NCBI RefSeq assembly: GCF_021283305.1
Contig: NZ_JAJSOK010000064.1
Coordinates: 1-45,455 of the forward strand
Source of the DNA: Pseudonocardia kujensis
GTDB lineage: Bacteria > Actinomycetota > Actinomycetes > Mycobacteriales > Pseudonocardiaceae
DNA length: 45,455 bases
Direction: 5' to 3'
Below are positions 16,345 through 23,856 of this stretch, piece by piece (position 1 is the stretch's first letter; the number at the start of each line of letters is the position of its first letter). Under the pieces are notes generated by a model, which saw nothing but the letters and a program-made list of their open reading frames with translations, did no database searches and was not told the origin of the DNA. Made by a program: the position numbers and the translations under genes.

Positions 16345-17019
16345 CTAGCGGGCCCGGCGCGCGAGCCGCTCGGGCTCCAGGATCAGCACGCTCTTGCCCT
16401 CGAGGCGCAGCCAGCCACGGTGCGCGAAGTCCGCCAGCGCCTTGTTGACCGTCTCGCGGGAGGCGCCCACGAGCTGGGCGATCTCCTCCTGGGTCAGGTC
16501 GTGCGTGACGCGCAGCAGGCCGGACTCCTGCGACCCGAACTGGCGGGCCAGCTGCAGCAGCGACTTGGCGACGCGGCCGGGCACGTCCGTGAAGATCAGG
16601 TCGGCCAGCATGTTGTTGGTGCGGCGCAGCCGGCGGGCCAGCACGCGCAGCAGCTGCTCGGCGATCTCCGGGCGCTTGCCGATCCACTCGCGCAGCGCGG
16701 CGCGGTCCATCGTGTAGGCGCGGACCTCGGTCACCGACGTGGCGGAGGAGGTGCGGGGACCCGGGTCGAAGATCGACAGCTCGCCGAACATGTCCGACGG
16801 GCCCGCGACCATCAGCAGGTTCTCGCGGCCGTCCGGGGACTTCCGGCCGATCTTCACCTTGCCGCTGGCGATGATGTAGAGCCGGTCACCCGGCTCGCCC
16901 TCACTGAAGATGACGTGCCCGCGCGGGAACTCCACGGGCTCCAGGGTCTGGGCCAGCACCTCGGCGGCGTGCGGCTCCACACCCTGGAAGATCCCTGCCC
17001 GGATCAGAACATCGTCCAC
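16345..17019 (-). CDS. crp: cAMP receptor protein-type regulator (Crp)
   Basis: 224 residues. The cNMP-binding domain has FPRGHVIFSEGEPGDRLYII and the phosphate-binding cassette FGELSIFDPGPRTSSAT. The C-terminal winged helix has LTQEEIAQLVGASRETVNKA and RGWLRLEGKSVLI. Recalled comparison with M. tuberculosis Crp (Rv3676) shows near identity across the HTH and the same length. GTG 17019 has GAGGAG upstream. It acts as a global cAMP-responsive regulator in the cytoplasm. No full TGTGA-N6-TCACA site is visible in its own upstream region. Confidence 0.95.
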   Translation of the reverse strand: MDDVLIRAGIFQGVEPHAAEVLAQTLEPVEFPRGHVIFSEGEPGDRLYIIASGKVKIGRKSPDGRENLLMVAGPSDMFGELSIFDPGPRTSSATSVTEVRAYTMDRAALREWIGKRPEIAEQLLRVLARRLRRTNNMLADLIFTDVPGRVAKSLLQLARQFGSQESGLLRVTHDLTQEEIAQLVGASRETVNKALADFAHRGWLRLEGKSVLILEPERLARRAR

Positions 17020-17160
17020 AACACCTGCTCCTCGTCCACCTCCACCGCAGCCACGCGGTGGATCATCGGCGCGCCAGTCTAGGGGGTCGCTCCGCACAAT
17101 GTGACGAGACGACGTGTGAACACCATGCCCGGATTGGGGTACCCCGGCACCGCGGACCGA

Positions 17161-17205
17161 CCCGTTCGGCCCCCCTTCCCGGTCGACCCTCACGGGCCGA
17201 ACGGG
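17161..17205. terminator. 12-bp perfect stem hairpin
   Basis: CCCGTTCGGCCC (17161-17172) pairs perfectly with GGGCCGAACGGG (17194-17205) over a 21-nt loop. It touches the stop codon of the small membrane protein gene and lies upstream of crp, so it should insulate the two. Confidence 0.7.
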
Positions 17206-17454
17206 CTACGAGGAGACTTTACTCCGGCGTGTCCCGCGCCTCCCGCCCCGGTTGCGCAGGCGGAAGAGCTCCAGTGCACGGACGGTGCCCTGACGGAACA
17301 ACGCGCGCACCTCGTCGGGGCGGGGACGCTCGAGCAGCTCGTCGAGCTCGTCCTGCCGCACGGTGGACTCCCGCATCCGGGACTCGACGCGCTCCATGCC
17401 GAGCGCGAAGAACATCACCAGGAGCGGCACGAGGACGGCTAACCAGGCAGTCAT
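17206..17454 (-). CDS. Small single-pass membrane protein of unknown function
   Basis: 82 residues from ATG 17454. An N-terminal membrane segment (MTAWLAVLVPLLVMFFALGM) is followed by a charged helix (ERVESRMRESTVRQDELDEL) and a basic tail. A family could not be named. A small membrane protein beside crp and nth is also seen in mycobacteria (Rv3675 position), which supports it as a real gene. It is divergent from nth. Confidence 0.6.
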   Translation of the reverse strand: MTAWLAVLVPLLVMFFALGMERVESRMRESTVRQDELDELLERPRPDEVRALFRQGTVRALELFRLRNRGGRRGTRRSKVSS

Positions 17455-17600
17455 GTCGCGGTCGATGATGGCGCACCCCCGTCGCCCCGGCCGCACCGGG
17501 GCCCCCGCGTGTCGCGATCGATGCGCGATCGAGACCCGCCACCTGCGGCGACGGTCCCGTCACGCTGCGTACCGCGCCCGGGGTTGTCGGTGGGCGGACG

Positions 17601-17606
17601 TAGTCT
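17601..17606 (+). promoter_or_regulatory. Putative -10 box of the nth operon
   Basis: TAGTCT lies 6 nt before GTG 17613, with no Shine-Dalgarno between. A leaderless start for nth is likely. Confidence 0.4.
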
Positions 17607-17612
17607 CGCCCT

Positions 17613-18407
17613 GTGACCACCACACTCCGGCGTCCCACCAGCCGCGAGGTCGCCAAGCTGTCCGCGCGGATCGCCGCCGGGGAGAGCGGGATCGGCCGCG
17701 CCCGGCGGGTCGGGCGCATCCTGCGGGCGCTCGCCGTGGCGTATCCCGACGCGCACTGCGAGCTGGACTTCACGAACCCGCTCGAGCTCGCCGTCGCCAC
17801 GATCCTGTCCGCGCAGTCGACCGACAAGAAGGTCAACGAGATCAGCCCGGCGCTCTTCGCGCGCTACCGCACCGCGGCGGACTACGCCGGCGCCGACCGC
17901 ACCGAACTGGAGGAGTACGTCCGGCAGACGGGCTTCTACCGCAACAAGGCGAACGCGCTGATGGGGTTGGGCGCCGCCCTGGTCGAGCGGTTCGACGGCG
18001 AGGTGCCGGGCAACCTGGACGATCTCGTCACCCTGCCGGGAATCGGGCGGAAGACGGCGAACGTCATCCTGGGCAACGCGTTCGGCATCCCCGGCATCAC
18101 CGTCGACACCCACTTCGGCCGGCTCGTCCGCCGCTGGGGCTGGACCACCGAGGAGGACCCGGTCAAGGTCGAGCACGAGGTCGGCGCCCTGGTCCCGAAG
18201 AAGGACTGGACCATGGCGTCGCACTACGTGATCTTCCACGGGCGGCGGGTCTGCCACGCCAAGAAGCCGGCCTGCGGAGCGTGCACCCTGGCGATGGATT
18301 GCCCGTCGTTCGGCCTCGGACCCACCGACCCGGTCGCCGCGGCCAAGCTGGTCAAGGGCCCGGAGGCGCCGCACCTGCTGCAGCTGGCGGGGCTGGGCGG
18401 GGAATGA
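17613..18407 (+). CDS. nth: Endonuclease III (DNA glycosylase/AP lyase)
   Basis: 264 residues. The helix-hairpin-helix is LPGIGRKTANVIL with catalytic Lys147, and the catalytic Asp165 is in VDTHFGRL; the spacing of 18 equals that of E. coli Nth (K120/D138). The [4Fe-4S] cluster cysteines are C214, C221, C224 and C230 (C-x6-C-x2-C-x5-C). It removes oxidised pyrimidines in base excision repair. It heads a unit with thioredoxin, NUDIX, marP and thioesterase genes, as in mycobacteria. Confidence 0.96.
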   Translation: MTTTLRRPTSREVAKLSARIAAGESGIGRARRVGRILRALAVAYPDAHCELDFTNPLELAVATILSAQSTDKKVNEISPALFARYRTAADYAGADRTELEEYVRQTGFYRNKANALMGLGAALVERFDGEVPGNLDDLVTLPGIGRKTANVILGNAFGIPGITVDTHFGRLVRRWGWTTEEDPVKVEHEVGALVPKKDWTMASHYVIFHGRRVCHAKKPACGACTLAMDCPSFGLGPTDPVAAAKLVKGPEAPHLLQLAGLGGE

Positions 18408-18414
18408 GCCCGCG

Positions 18415-19068
18415 ATGAGCACCGGTCGGCGGGCCGTCCTGCGGCGGCACCGGTCGGAGCTGGTCAGCACGGTGCTCGTGCTCGTGCTGGTGGTGATCGG
18501 GGTGGTCGCGCTCTGGCCACGCGACCGGGCGCCGTCCGGCGGCGCGAGCGGCGCCGCCGCGACCACGACCGCCGCGCCCGACCCGGCCCGGCTCACCGAT
18601 CTCCGGGCGCGCGCCGACCTGCCGCCCTGCCCGTCGGGCACCGGCGGGTCGGGGCCGCTCGCCGGGGTCCTCGCGCCCTGCCTGGCCGACGGCACCCCGG
18701 TCGACGTCGGCGGCGCGCTCGCCGGCCGTCCGGCGCTGGTCAACGTGTGGGCCTCGTGGTGCGCACCGTGCCGCGAGGAGCTGCCCGCGATCGCCGAGTA
18801 CGCCGCGCGGCCGGGCGCCGCGCCGGTGCTGCTCGTCGACGTCCAGGACACGGACGAGGCCGCGCTCGCGCTGCTCGCCGAGATCGGCGTCCGGCTCCCG
18901 TCGGTCACCGATCCGGACGGCGCGCTGCGGTCCGCGCTGGCCGTGCCGCCGGCCATCCCGGCCAGCTACGTCGTGCGCGCGGACGGGTCGGTCGCCCGGG
19001 TCTATCCCCCGGTGCCCTTCGGGTCGGCCGACGAGGTCGCCGCCGCGGTCGGCAAGCTGTCCCCATGA
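18415..19068 (+). CDS. Membrane-anchored TlpA/ResA-like thiol-disulfide oxidoreductase
   Basis: 217 residues. One N-terminal signal-anchor (LVSTVLVLVLVVIGVVALW) is followed by an Ala/Thr linker and a thioredoxin fold with the active site ASWCAPCREELPAI (Cys116 and Cys119), and the cis-Pro region PPAIPASYVV. Two extra cysteines (LPPCPSG, LAPCLADG) precede the fold. It should reduce or exchange disulfides outside the membrane; the disulfide-bearing MarP protease two genes on is a reasonable partner. Equivalent to the Rv3673c position. It starts 7 nt after nth. Confidence 0.9.
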   Translation: MSTGRRAVLRRHRSELVSTVLVLVLVVIGVVALWPRDRAPSGGASGAAATTTAAPDPARLTDLRARADLPPCPSGTGGSGPLAGVLAPCLADGTPVDVGGALAGRPALVNVWASWCAPCREELPAIAEYAARPGAAPVLLVDVQDTDEAALALLAEIGVRLPSVTDPDGALRSALAVPPAIPASYVVRADGSVARVYPPVPFGSADEVAAAVGKLSP

Positions 19069-19787
19069 CCGACGTGCACCCGGAGGCGGCGCCCGCCTTC
19101 CTGGAGCCCCTGCTGGGCTCGCTCGGCAGCGTCGAGGCCTACGACCTCGCCCCGCACCGCGTCCCGCCACCCGCCGGCGGACCGCGCGCCGCCGTGCTGA
19201 TGCTCTTCGGGGAGGGTCCGGCGGGGCCTGACGTGTTGCTCGTCGAGCGTGCCTCCACGCTGCGCAACCACGCCGGTCAGGTGGCCTTCCCGGGCGGCCG
19301 GATCGACCCCGGCGACGCCGGCCCGCTCGGGGCCGCGCTGCGCGAGGCCGAGGAGGAGACGGGGCTGGACCCCGCGGGCGTCGTCCCGCTGGCGCTGCTG
19401 CCCGAGCTGTTCATCCCGCCCTCGGGCTTCGTGGTGACCCCGGTGCTGGCGCACTGGGCCGAGCCCAGCGCGGTGCGCGCCGTGGACCCGGCCGAGACCG
19501 CGGCCGTCGTGCGGGTGCCGGTGGCCGACCTGGTCGACCCGGCGAACCGCATCACCACGCTCCACCCGAGCGGGCACCGCGGCCCGGCCTTCCTGGTGGC
19601 GGGGGTGCTCGTGTGGGGCTTCACCGGGGGCCTATTGTCCGGCCTGTTGGATCGCGCGGGATGGGCGCATCCCTGGGACGAGTCCCGGGTCCTGGACCTG
19701 GGCGCGGCGTGGTCGGCAGCTCGCTCGGCACGCGGTGGCGACCGCAACGGACGCCGACACGGCGGGCAGGAGGCTGCGGGCACGTGA
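19065..19787 (+). CDS. NUDIX CoA pyrophosphatase-type hydrolase
   Basis: 240 residues. The CoA-diphosphatase signature VERASTLRNHAGQVAFPGG stands directly before the NUDIX box GGRIDPGD...ALREAEEETGL. It should split CoA into 4'-phosphopantetheine and 3',5'-ADP. The ATG overlaps the thioredoxin stop (ATGA). Same place as M. tuberculosis Rv3672c. The C-terminus ends in a basic Gly/Arg tail. Confidence 0.9.
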   Translation: MTDVHPEAAPAFLEPLLGSLGSVEAYDLAPHRVPPPAGGPRAAVLMLFGEGPAGPDVLLVERASTLRNHAGQVAFPGGRIDPGDAGPLGAALREAEEETGLDPAGVVPLALLPELFIPPSGFVVTPVLAHWAEPSAVRAVDPAETAAVVRVPVADLVDPANRITTLHPSGHRGPAFLVAGVLVWGFTGGLLSGLLDRAGWAHPWDESRVLDLGAAWSAARSARGGDRNGRRHGGQEAAGT

Positions 19788-19818
19788 GGACGGCCGATCG
19801 GACCCACGAGGACGTTCG

Positions 19819-21015
19819 ATGAGCTGGGTGGACGTCGCGGTCGTCGTCCTCGCCCTGATCGCGGCGGTGTCCGGGTGGCGGCACGGGATGGCGGTCGCGC
19901 TGCTGTCCTTCGTCGGCGTGCTCGGCGGCGCGATCATCGGTGTACGGGTCGCCCCGCTGCTGGTCGCGGACATCCAGGCGCAGACCACGCGCATCATCGT
20001 GAGCATCGTGGTGGTGGTGCTGCTGGTCGCGCTCGGCGAGACCCTCGGCGTGTACCTGGGCCGCAAGATCCGCGACCGGATCCGTGGTGAGCGCTTCCTC
20101 GCCGTCGACTCCACGCTGGGGGCGATCGTCCAGGGCGTCACGGTCGTGCTCGCCGCGTGGCTGGTGGCGCTGCCGCTGGCCTCGGCGAGCTTTCCGGGCC
20201 TGGCCTCCAGCGTGCGCCAGTCCGAGGTGCTCAAGGGCGTCGACTCGGTGATGCCGGACCAGGCCCGCTCGCTGCCCGCCGAGCTGCGCACGCTGCTGGA
20301 CCGCTCCGGCTTCCCGGACGTGCTGAGCCCCTTCCAGGCCACGCCGATCCAGCAGGTCGGCCCACCGGACCCGGCGCTGCTGAACCTGCCGATCGTGTCC
20401 GAGGTGCGCGGCAGCGTGCTCAAGGTGCACGGCCGCGCACCGTCCTGCCAGCGGCAGCTGGAGGGCACCGGGTTCGTGGTCGCCCCGCATCGGGTCATGA
20501 CGAACGCGCACGTCGTCGCCGGGACCACGGACACCACGGTCGAGGTCACGACGTCGTCGAACCGCATCCGTCAGCTCGACGCGCGGGTGGTCAGCTACGA
20601 CCCGGAGGTCGACGTCGCGGTGCTGGCCGTGCCGGACCTCGACGCGGACCCGCTGAACTTCGCGCCGGCCGCGGCCACCCCGGGGGACGACGCGATCATC
20701 CTCGGCTACCCGCTCGACGGCCCGTACACCATCTCGGCCGGCAAGGTGCGCGACCGCATCCAGCTGCGCGGCCCGGACATCTACGACGCCAACACCGTGA
20801 CCCGGGACGTCTACACGGTCCGGGCCAAGGTCCAGTCCGGGAACTCCGGCGGCCCGATGATCGCGCCGAACGGCGAGGTGCTGGGCGTGGTGTTCGGCGC
20901 GGCGCTCGACGACTCGGAGACCGGCTTCGTGCTCACGGCGCAGCAGGTGGCGAAGGCCCTCGGCACCGCTCCGGGGCTCACCCGCTCGGTCGACACCGGC
21001 TCGTGCGCCGCATGA
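19819..21015 (+). CDS. marP: Membrane serine protease MarP (acid resistance)
   Basis: 398 residues, against 397 in M. tuberculosis. Four hydrophobic segments of a CvpA-like domain occupy residues 1-125, then a trypsin-like protease domain. The catalytic triad is His231 (TNAHVVAG), Asp265 (DPEVDVAVL) and Ser343 (SGNSGGP). Cys210 and Cys396 match the stabilising disulfide pair known in MarP. It cleaves periplasmic peptidoglycan hydrolases under acid stress in mycobacteria. ATG 19819 gives the family N-terminus; the gap to the NUDIX gene is 31 nt. Confidence 0.95.
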   Translation: MSWVDVAVVVLALIAAVSGWRHGMAVALLSFVGVLGGAIIGVRVAPLLVADIQAQTTRIIVSIVVVVLLVALGETLGVYLGRKIRDRIRGERFLAVDSTLGAIVQGVTVVLAAWLVALPLASASFPGLASSVRQSEVLKGVDSVMPDQARSLPAELRTLLDRSGFPDVLSPFQATPIQQVGPPDPALLNLPIVSEVRGSVLKVHGRAPSCQRQLEGTGFVVAPHRVMTNAHVVAGTTDTTVEVTTSSNRIRQLDARVVSYDPEVDVAVLAVPDLDADPLNFAPAAATPGDDAIILGYPLDGPYTISAGKVRDRIQLRGPDIYDANTVTRDVYTVRAKVQSGNSGGPMIAPNGEVLGVVFGAALDDSETGFVLTAQQVAKALGTAPGLTRSVDTGSCAA

Positions 21016-21431
21016 CCGCGGCGAACGGGGTGCCCGAGGGCTTCGAACTCCTGCCGACCTCGGCGTTCCTCGAGCACCTCGGCGGGCTCTACCACCGCCC
21101 GGACGCGCCCAGGCACGTCTTCGGCATGCGGGTCGGTCCGGAGCACGCGAACGTCCGCGGCCGGGCGCACGGCGGGTTCCTGGCCACGGCGGTCGACGTG
21201 GCCGCCTCCCGCGGCGCCCGCGCCGCGATGGCCGACGGGTCCGGCGTCAGCACCATGACGATGACGCTGGACTACCTGGCGCCCGTCGACGTCGGCGACT
21301 GGATCGAGCTGGTCACGACGGTCGACCGGATCGGCGGCCGGACGGTGTTCACCACGTGCCGGGTCACCGCGGGCGACCGGCTGGTCGCCCGCGGCTCGGT
21401 GATCCTGGCGCGGGTCAGACCTCGCGCGTGA
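21012..21431 (+). CDS. PaaI-type hotdog thioesterase
   Basis: 139 residues. The hotdog signature is NVRGRAHGGFLATAVDVAASRGARA, followed by TMTMTLDYLAPVDVGDWIE and VFTTCRVTAGDRLVARGSV. It likely hydrolyses acyl-CoA thioesters. The ATG overlaps the marP stop by four bases. The 3' end overlaps purA, on the other strand, by 17 nt. Confidence 0.88.
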   Translation: MTAANGVPEGFELLPTSAFLEHLGGLYHRPDAPRHVFGMRVGPEHANVRGRAHGGFLATAVDVAASRGARAAMADGSGVSTMTMTLDYLAPVDVGDWIELVTTVDRIGGRTVFTTCRVTAGDRLVARGSVILARVRPRA

Positions 21432-22695
21432 TCGTCTGGTCCCGGCCCGGCCCGACGCCGATGGCGGAGACCGGCGCGCCGGTCAACTCCTCGATGCGGT
21501 GGACGTAGTCGCGCGCGGCGGCCGGCAGGTCGTCGAACTCCCGGACGCCCGAGATGTCCTCGAACCAGCCGGGCAGCTCCTCGTACACCGGCACGGCGTG
21601 GTGGATGTCCGTCTGGGTCATCGGCATGTCGTCGACGCGCTTGCCGTCGACCTCGTAGGCCACGCAGATCGGCACCCGCTCGAGCGTGGACAGCACGTCG
21701 AGCTTGGTGAGGAAGAAGTCCGTGATGCCGTTGACGCGCTGGGCGTAGCGGCCGATCACCGCGTCGAACCAGCCGCAACGCCGCGGGCGCCCCGTGGTCA
21801 CGCCGACCTCGCCGCCGGCCTTGCGCAGGAACTCGCCCGAGGCGTCGAGCAGCTCGGTGGGGAAGGGGCCGGACCCGACGCGCGTGGTGTACGCCTTGAG
21901 GATCCCGATGACCCGGTCGATCCTGTTCGGCCCGATGCCCGACCCGACCGCGGCGCCGCCCGCGGTGGGGTTCGAGCTGGTCACGAAGGGGTAGGTGCCG
22001 TGGTCGACGTCGAGCAGCGTGCCCTGCGAGCCCTCCAGCAGGATCGTCTCGCCCGCCTCGAGGGCCTGGTTGAGCAGCAGCCGGGTGTCCGCGATGCGGT
22101 GCTTGAAGCCCTCGGCCTGCGCGAGCACGGTGTCGACGACCTCGGCCGGGTCGAGCGCCCGCCGGTTGTAGACCTTGACCAGCACCTGGTTCTTGAAGTC
22201 GAGGGCCGCCTCGACCTTCTGGTGCAGGATCTTCTCGTCGAGCACGTCCGCCACCCGGACGCCGACGCGGGCCACCTTGTCCTGGTACGCGGGGCCGATG
22301 CCGCGGCCCGTGGTGCCGATCTTGGCCTTGCCCAGGAAGCGCTCGGTCACCTTGTCGATGGCCACGTGGTACGGCATGATCAAGTGCGCGTCCGCGCTGA
22401 TCATCAGGCCCGTGGTGTCGACGCCCCGGTTCTCCAGGCCCTTGAGCTCGTCGAGCAGCACACCCGGGTCCACGACCACGCCGTTGCCGATCACGTTCTT
22501 CGCCCCGGGCGTGAGGATGCCCGAGGGGATGAGGTGCAGGGCGAAGTCCTGCCCGTCGGGCAGCACGACCGTGTGGCCGGCGTTGTTGCCGCCCTGGTAG
22601 CGCACCACCCACTGCACGGACCCGCCGAGCAGGTCGGTGGCCTTGCCCTTGCCCTCGTCGCCCCACTGGGCACCGATCAGCACGATCGCCGGCAT
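21415..22695 (-). CDS. purA: Adenylosuccinate synthetase
   Basis: 426 residues. It carries the P-loop QWGDEGKGKATDLL at the N-terminus, the catalytic segment NNAGHTVV, and TGRGIGPAYQDKV and VGVTTGRPRRCGWFDAV of the IMP/GTP site. It joins IMP and aspartate using GTP in the first step from IMP to AMP. The start ATG 22695 is unambiguous. It is divergent from an unknown protein, the layout of M. tuberculosis Rv0357c/Rv0358. Confidence 0.97.
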   Translation of the reverse strand: MPAIVLIGAQWGDEGKGKATDLLGGSVQWVVRYQGGNNAGHTVVLPDGQDFALHLIPSGILTPGAKNVIGNGVVVDPGVLLDELKGLENRGVDTTGLMISADAHLIMPYHVAIDKVTERFLGKAKIGTTGRGIGPAYQDKVARVGVRVADVLDEKILHQKVEAALDFKNQVLVKVYNRRALDPAEVVDTVLAQAEGFKHRIADTRLLLNQALEAGETILLEGSQGTLLDVDHGTYPFVTSSNPTAGGAAVGSGIGPNRIDRVIGILKAYTTRVGSGPFPTELLDASGEFLRKAGGEVGVTTGRPRRCGWFDAVIGRYAQRVNGITDFFLTKLDVLSTLERVPICVAYEVDGKRVDDMPMTQTDIHHAVPVYEELPGWFEDISGVREFDDLPAAARDYVHRIEELTGAPVSAIGVGPGRDQTITREV

Positions 22696-22739
22696 GTGAA
22701 ACTCCAGTCCTGGCTTGCGGCGGGAGGGTAACCGATCAG

Positions 22740-23426
22740 GTGGCTTCGATCGATCAGGAACTGGTGCTGCTGACCTGTGGCGACAGGCCGGTGCGCCGTT
22801 TCCCGTTCCACGGTAGCCGCCCGGCGGCACGGCTCGGACGGGTGCCCGGTGTGCTGGCCCACGTCCCGGCGGTCGCGCTGCCGGCGCGGCCCGGCAAGGA
22901 CGACGTGGATCCGGTGCTGAAGGAGCGGGAACCGCGGCGGCTGATCGTCCACGGCGACGACGCCGACCTCGCGTCCGTGCTGGTCAGACTCCTGCGCCGG
23001 GACCTGCTCCACGTCGAGGTGGCGTTCGTGCCCGCCGTGCGGCGCTCGGCCGCGGCGCTCGCCTGGGAGCTGCCGCGGGACGCGGCGGCCCTCGCCCTGG
23101 ACGGGCCGGCCCGGCCCACGCCCCTCATCCGCGACGACGCCGGCGGGGTGCTCGTCGGCCGCGGCGTGCTGCGGGACGTGGAGGGCGAGGCCTACTGCGA
23201 CAACGCGCTGGTGCTGCGCGGGCGGGTGCGCCGGCTCGTCGCGGTGCCGGGGCCCGGCGGCGTGTCGGCGCTGCCCGGCAGGGGGGTGCGGGCGGCCACC
23301 GGCCGGGCCCTGCAGATCGGGTCCACGGGCGCCCGCGTCGAGGTCGAGGGCGTGCCGCACCCGCGGCCCGCCCCGCGCTGGACCTGGTACCGGCACACGG
23401 CGGACTGGCTGCTCGTCCGGCCCTGA
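22740..23426 (+). CDS. Unknown protein divergent from purA (Rv0358 position)
   Basis: 228 residues from GTG 22740. Soluble, alpha/beta-looking, with LTCGDRPVRRFPFHGS, ARPGKDDVDPVLKEREPRRL, and a C-terminal strand-rich part (ARVEVEGVPHPRPAP, DWLLVRP). There is a faint resemblance to a degenerate diacylglycerol-kinase-type catalytic domain (a GDD segment followed by a helix), but the GGDGT motif is absent, so I make no functional call. The conserved divergent pairing with purA suggests an old, fixed gene. Confidence 0.72.
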   Translation: MASIDQELVLLTCGDRPVRRFPFHGSRPAARLGRVPGVLAHVPAVALPARPGKDDVDPVLKEREPRRLIVHGDDADLASVLVRLLRRDLLHVEVAFVPAVRRSAAALAWELPRDAAALALDGPARPTPLIRDDAGGVLVGRGVLRDVEGEAYCDNALVLRGRVRRLVAVPGPGGVSALPGRGVRAATGRALQIGSTGARVEVEGVPHPRPAPRWTWYRHTADWLLVRP

Positions 23427-23445
23427 CCTGCGCCTGGCGCACGGG

Positions 23446-23781
23446 TCAGCTGCCGCGGTAGGTCGTGTACGAGAAGGGCGAGAGCAGGAGCGGGACGTGA
23501 TGGTGGCCCCGCGCGGGGTCCGCGGTGAAGGAGATCGTGACCTCGGGGAAGAAGGGCTCCTGGCCCGTCGCGGCGTGGTAGGCGCCCGTCGCGAACACCG
23601 CGGTCCAGGTGCCGGGGGCGAGCGCACCGGTGTACAGGTCGCCGACCCGACCGTCGGCGTCGGTCGTCCCGGACCAGGTCGTGCCGTCGGGCGCAGTGAG
23701 GGTGATCTCGACGCCGGCGGCCGGACGGCCGAGGGCGGCGTCGAGGACATGCGTGCTGATGCCTGTCACGCGCGGGAGCAT
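23446..23781 (-). CDS. uraH: 5-hydroxyisourate hydrolase (transthyretin-like)
   Basis: About 111 residues. The N-terminal signature is ISTHVLDAALGRPAAGVEI, the mid-part has GRVGDLYTG and GAYHAATG, and the end is the diagnostic YTTYRGS. The residues expected for catalysis are visible: the His of THVLD, the Arg of DGRV, the His pair in ARGHHHVPLLL, and YRGS. It hydrolyses the product of uricase on the way to allantoin. ATG 23781 is chosen; ATG 23802 and GTG 23769 are possible. No uricase or OHCU decarboxylase is in the window. Confidence 0.92.
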   Translation of the reverse strand: MLPRVTGISTHVLDAALGRPAAGVEITLTAPDGTTWSGTTDADGRVGDLYTGALAPGTWTAVFATGAYHAATGQEPFFPEVTISFTADPARGHHHVPLLLSPFSYTTYRGS

Positions 23782-23817
23782 CGCAGGCCCGACGACGCAC
23801 ATCGTGGGCGCCCGAGA

Positions 23818-23843
23818 GCCCGGCGGCGTGGCTGCCGCCGGGC
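23818..23843. terminator. 10-bp stem hairpin after the lipoprotein peptidase gene
   Basis: GCCCGGCGGC pairs perfectly with GCCGCCGGGC over a 6-nt loop, 14 nt beyond the stop of the minus-strand peptidase. Confidence 0.7.
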
Positions 23844-23856
23844 CCTCGTCGGTCGC

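Noticed and set aside
17090..17125. Possible Crp-binding site upstream of crp
   Set aside because: TGTGA and TGTGAA half-sites occur, but in the same orientation; no proper TGTGA-N6-TCACA palindrome was found.
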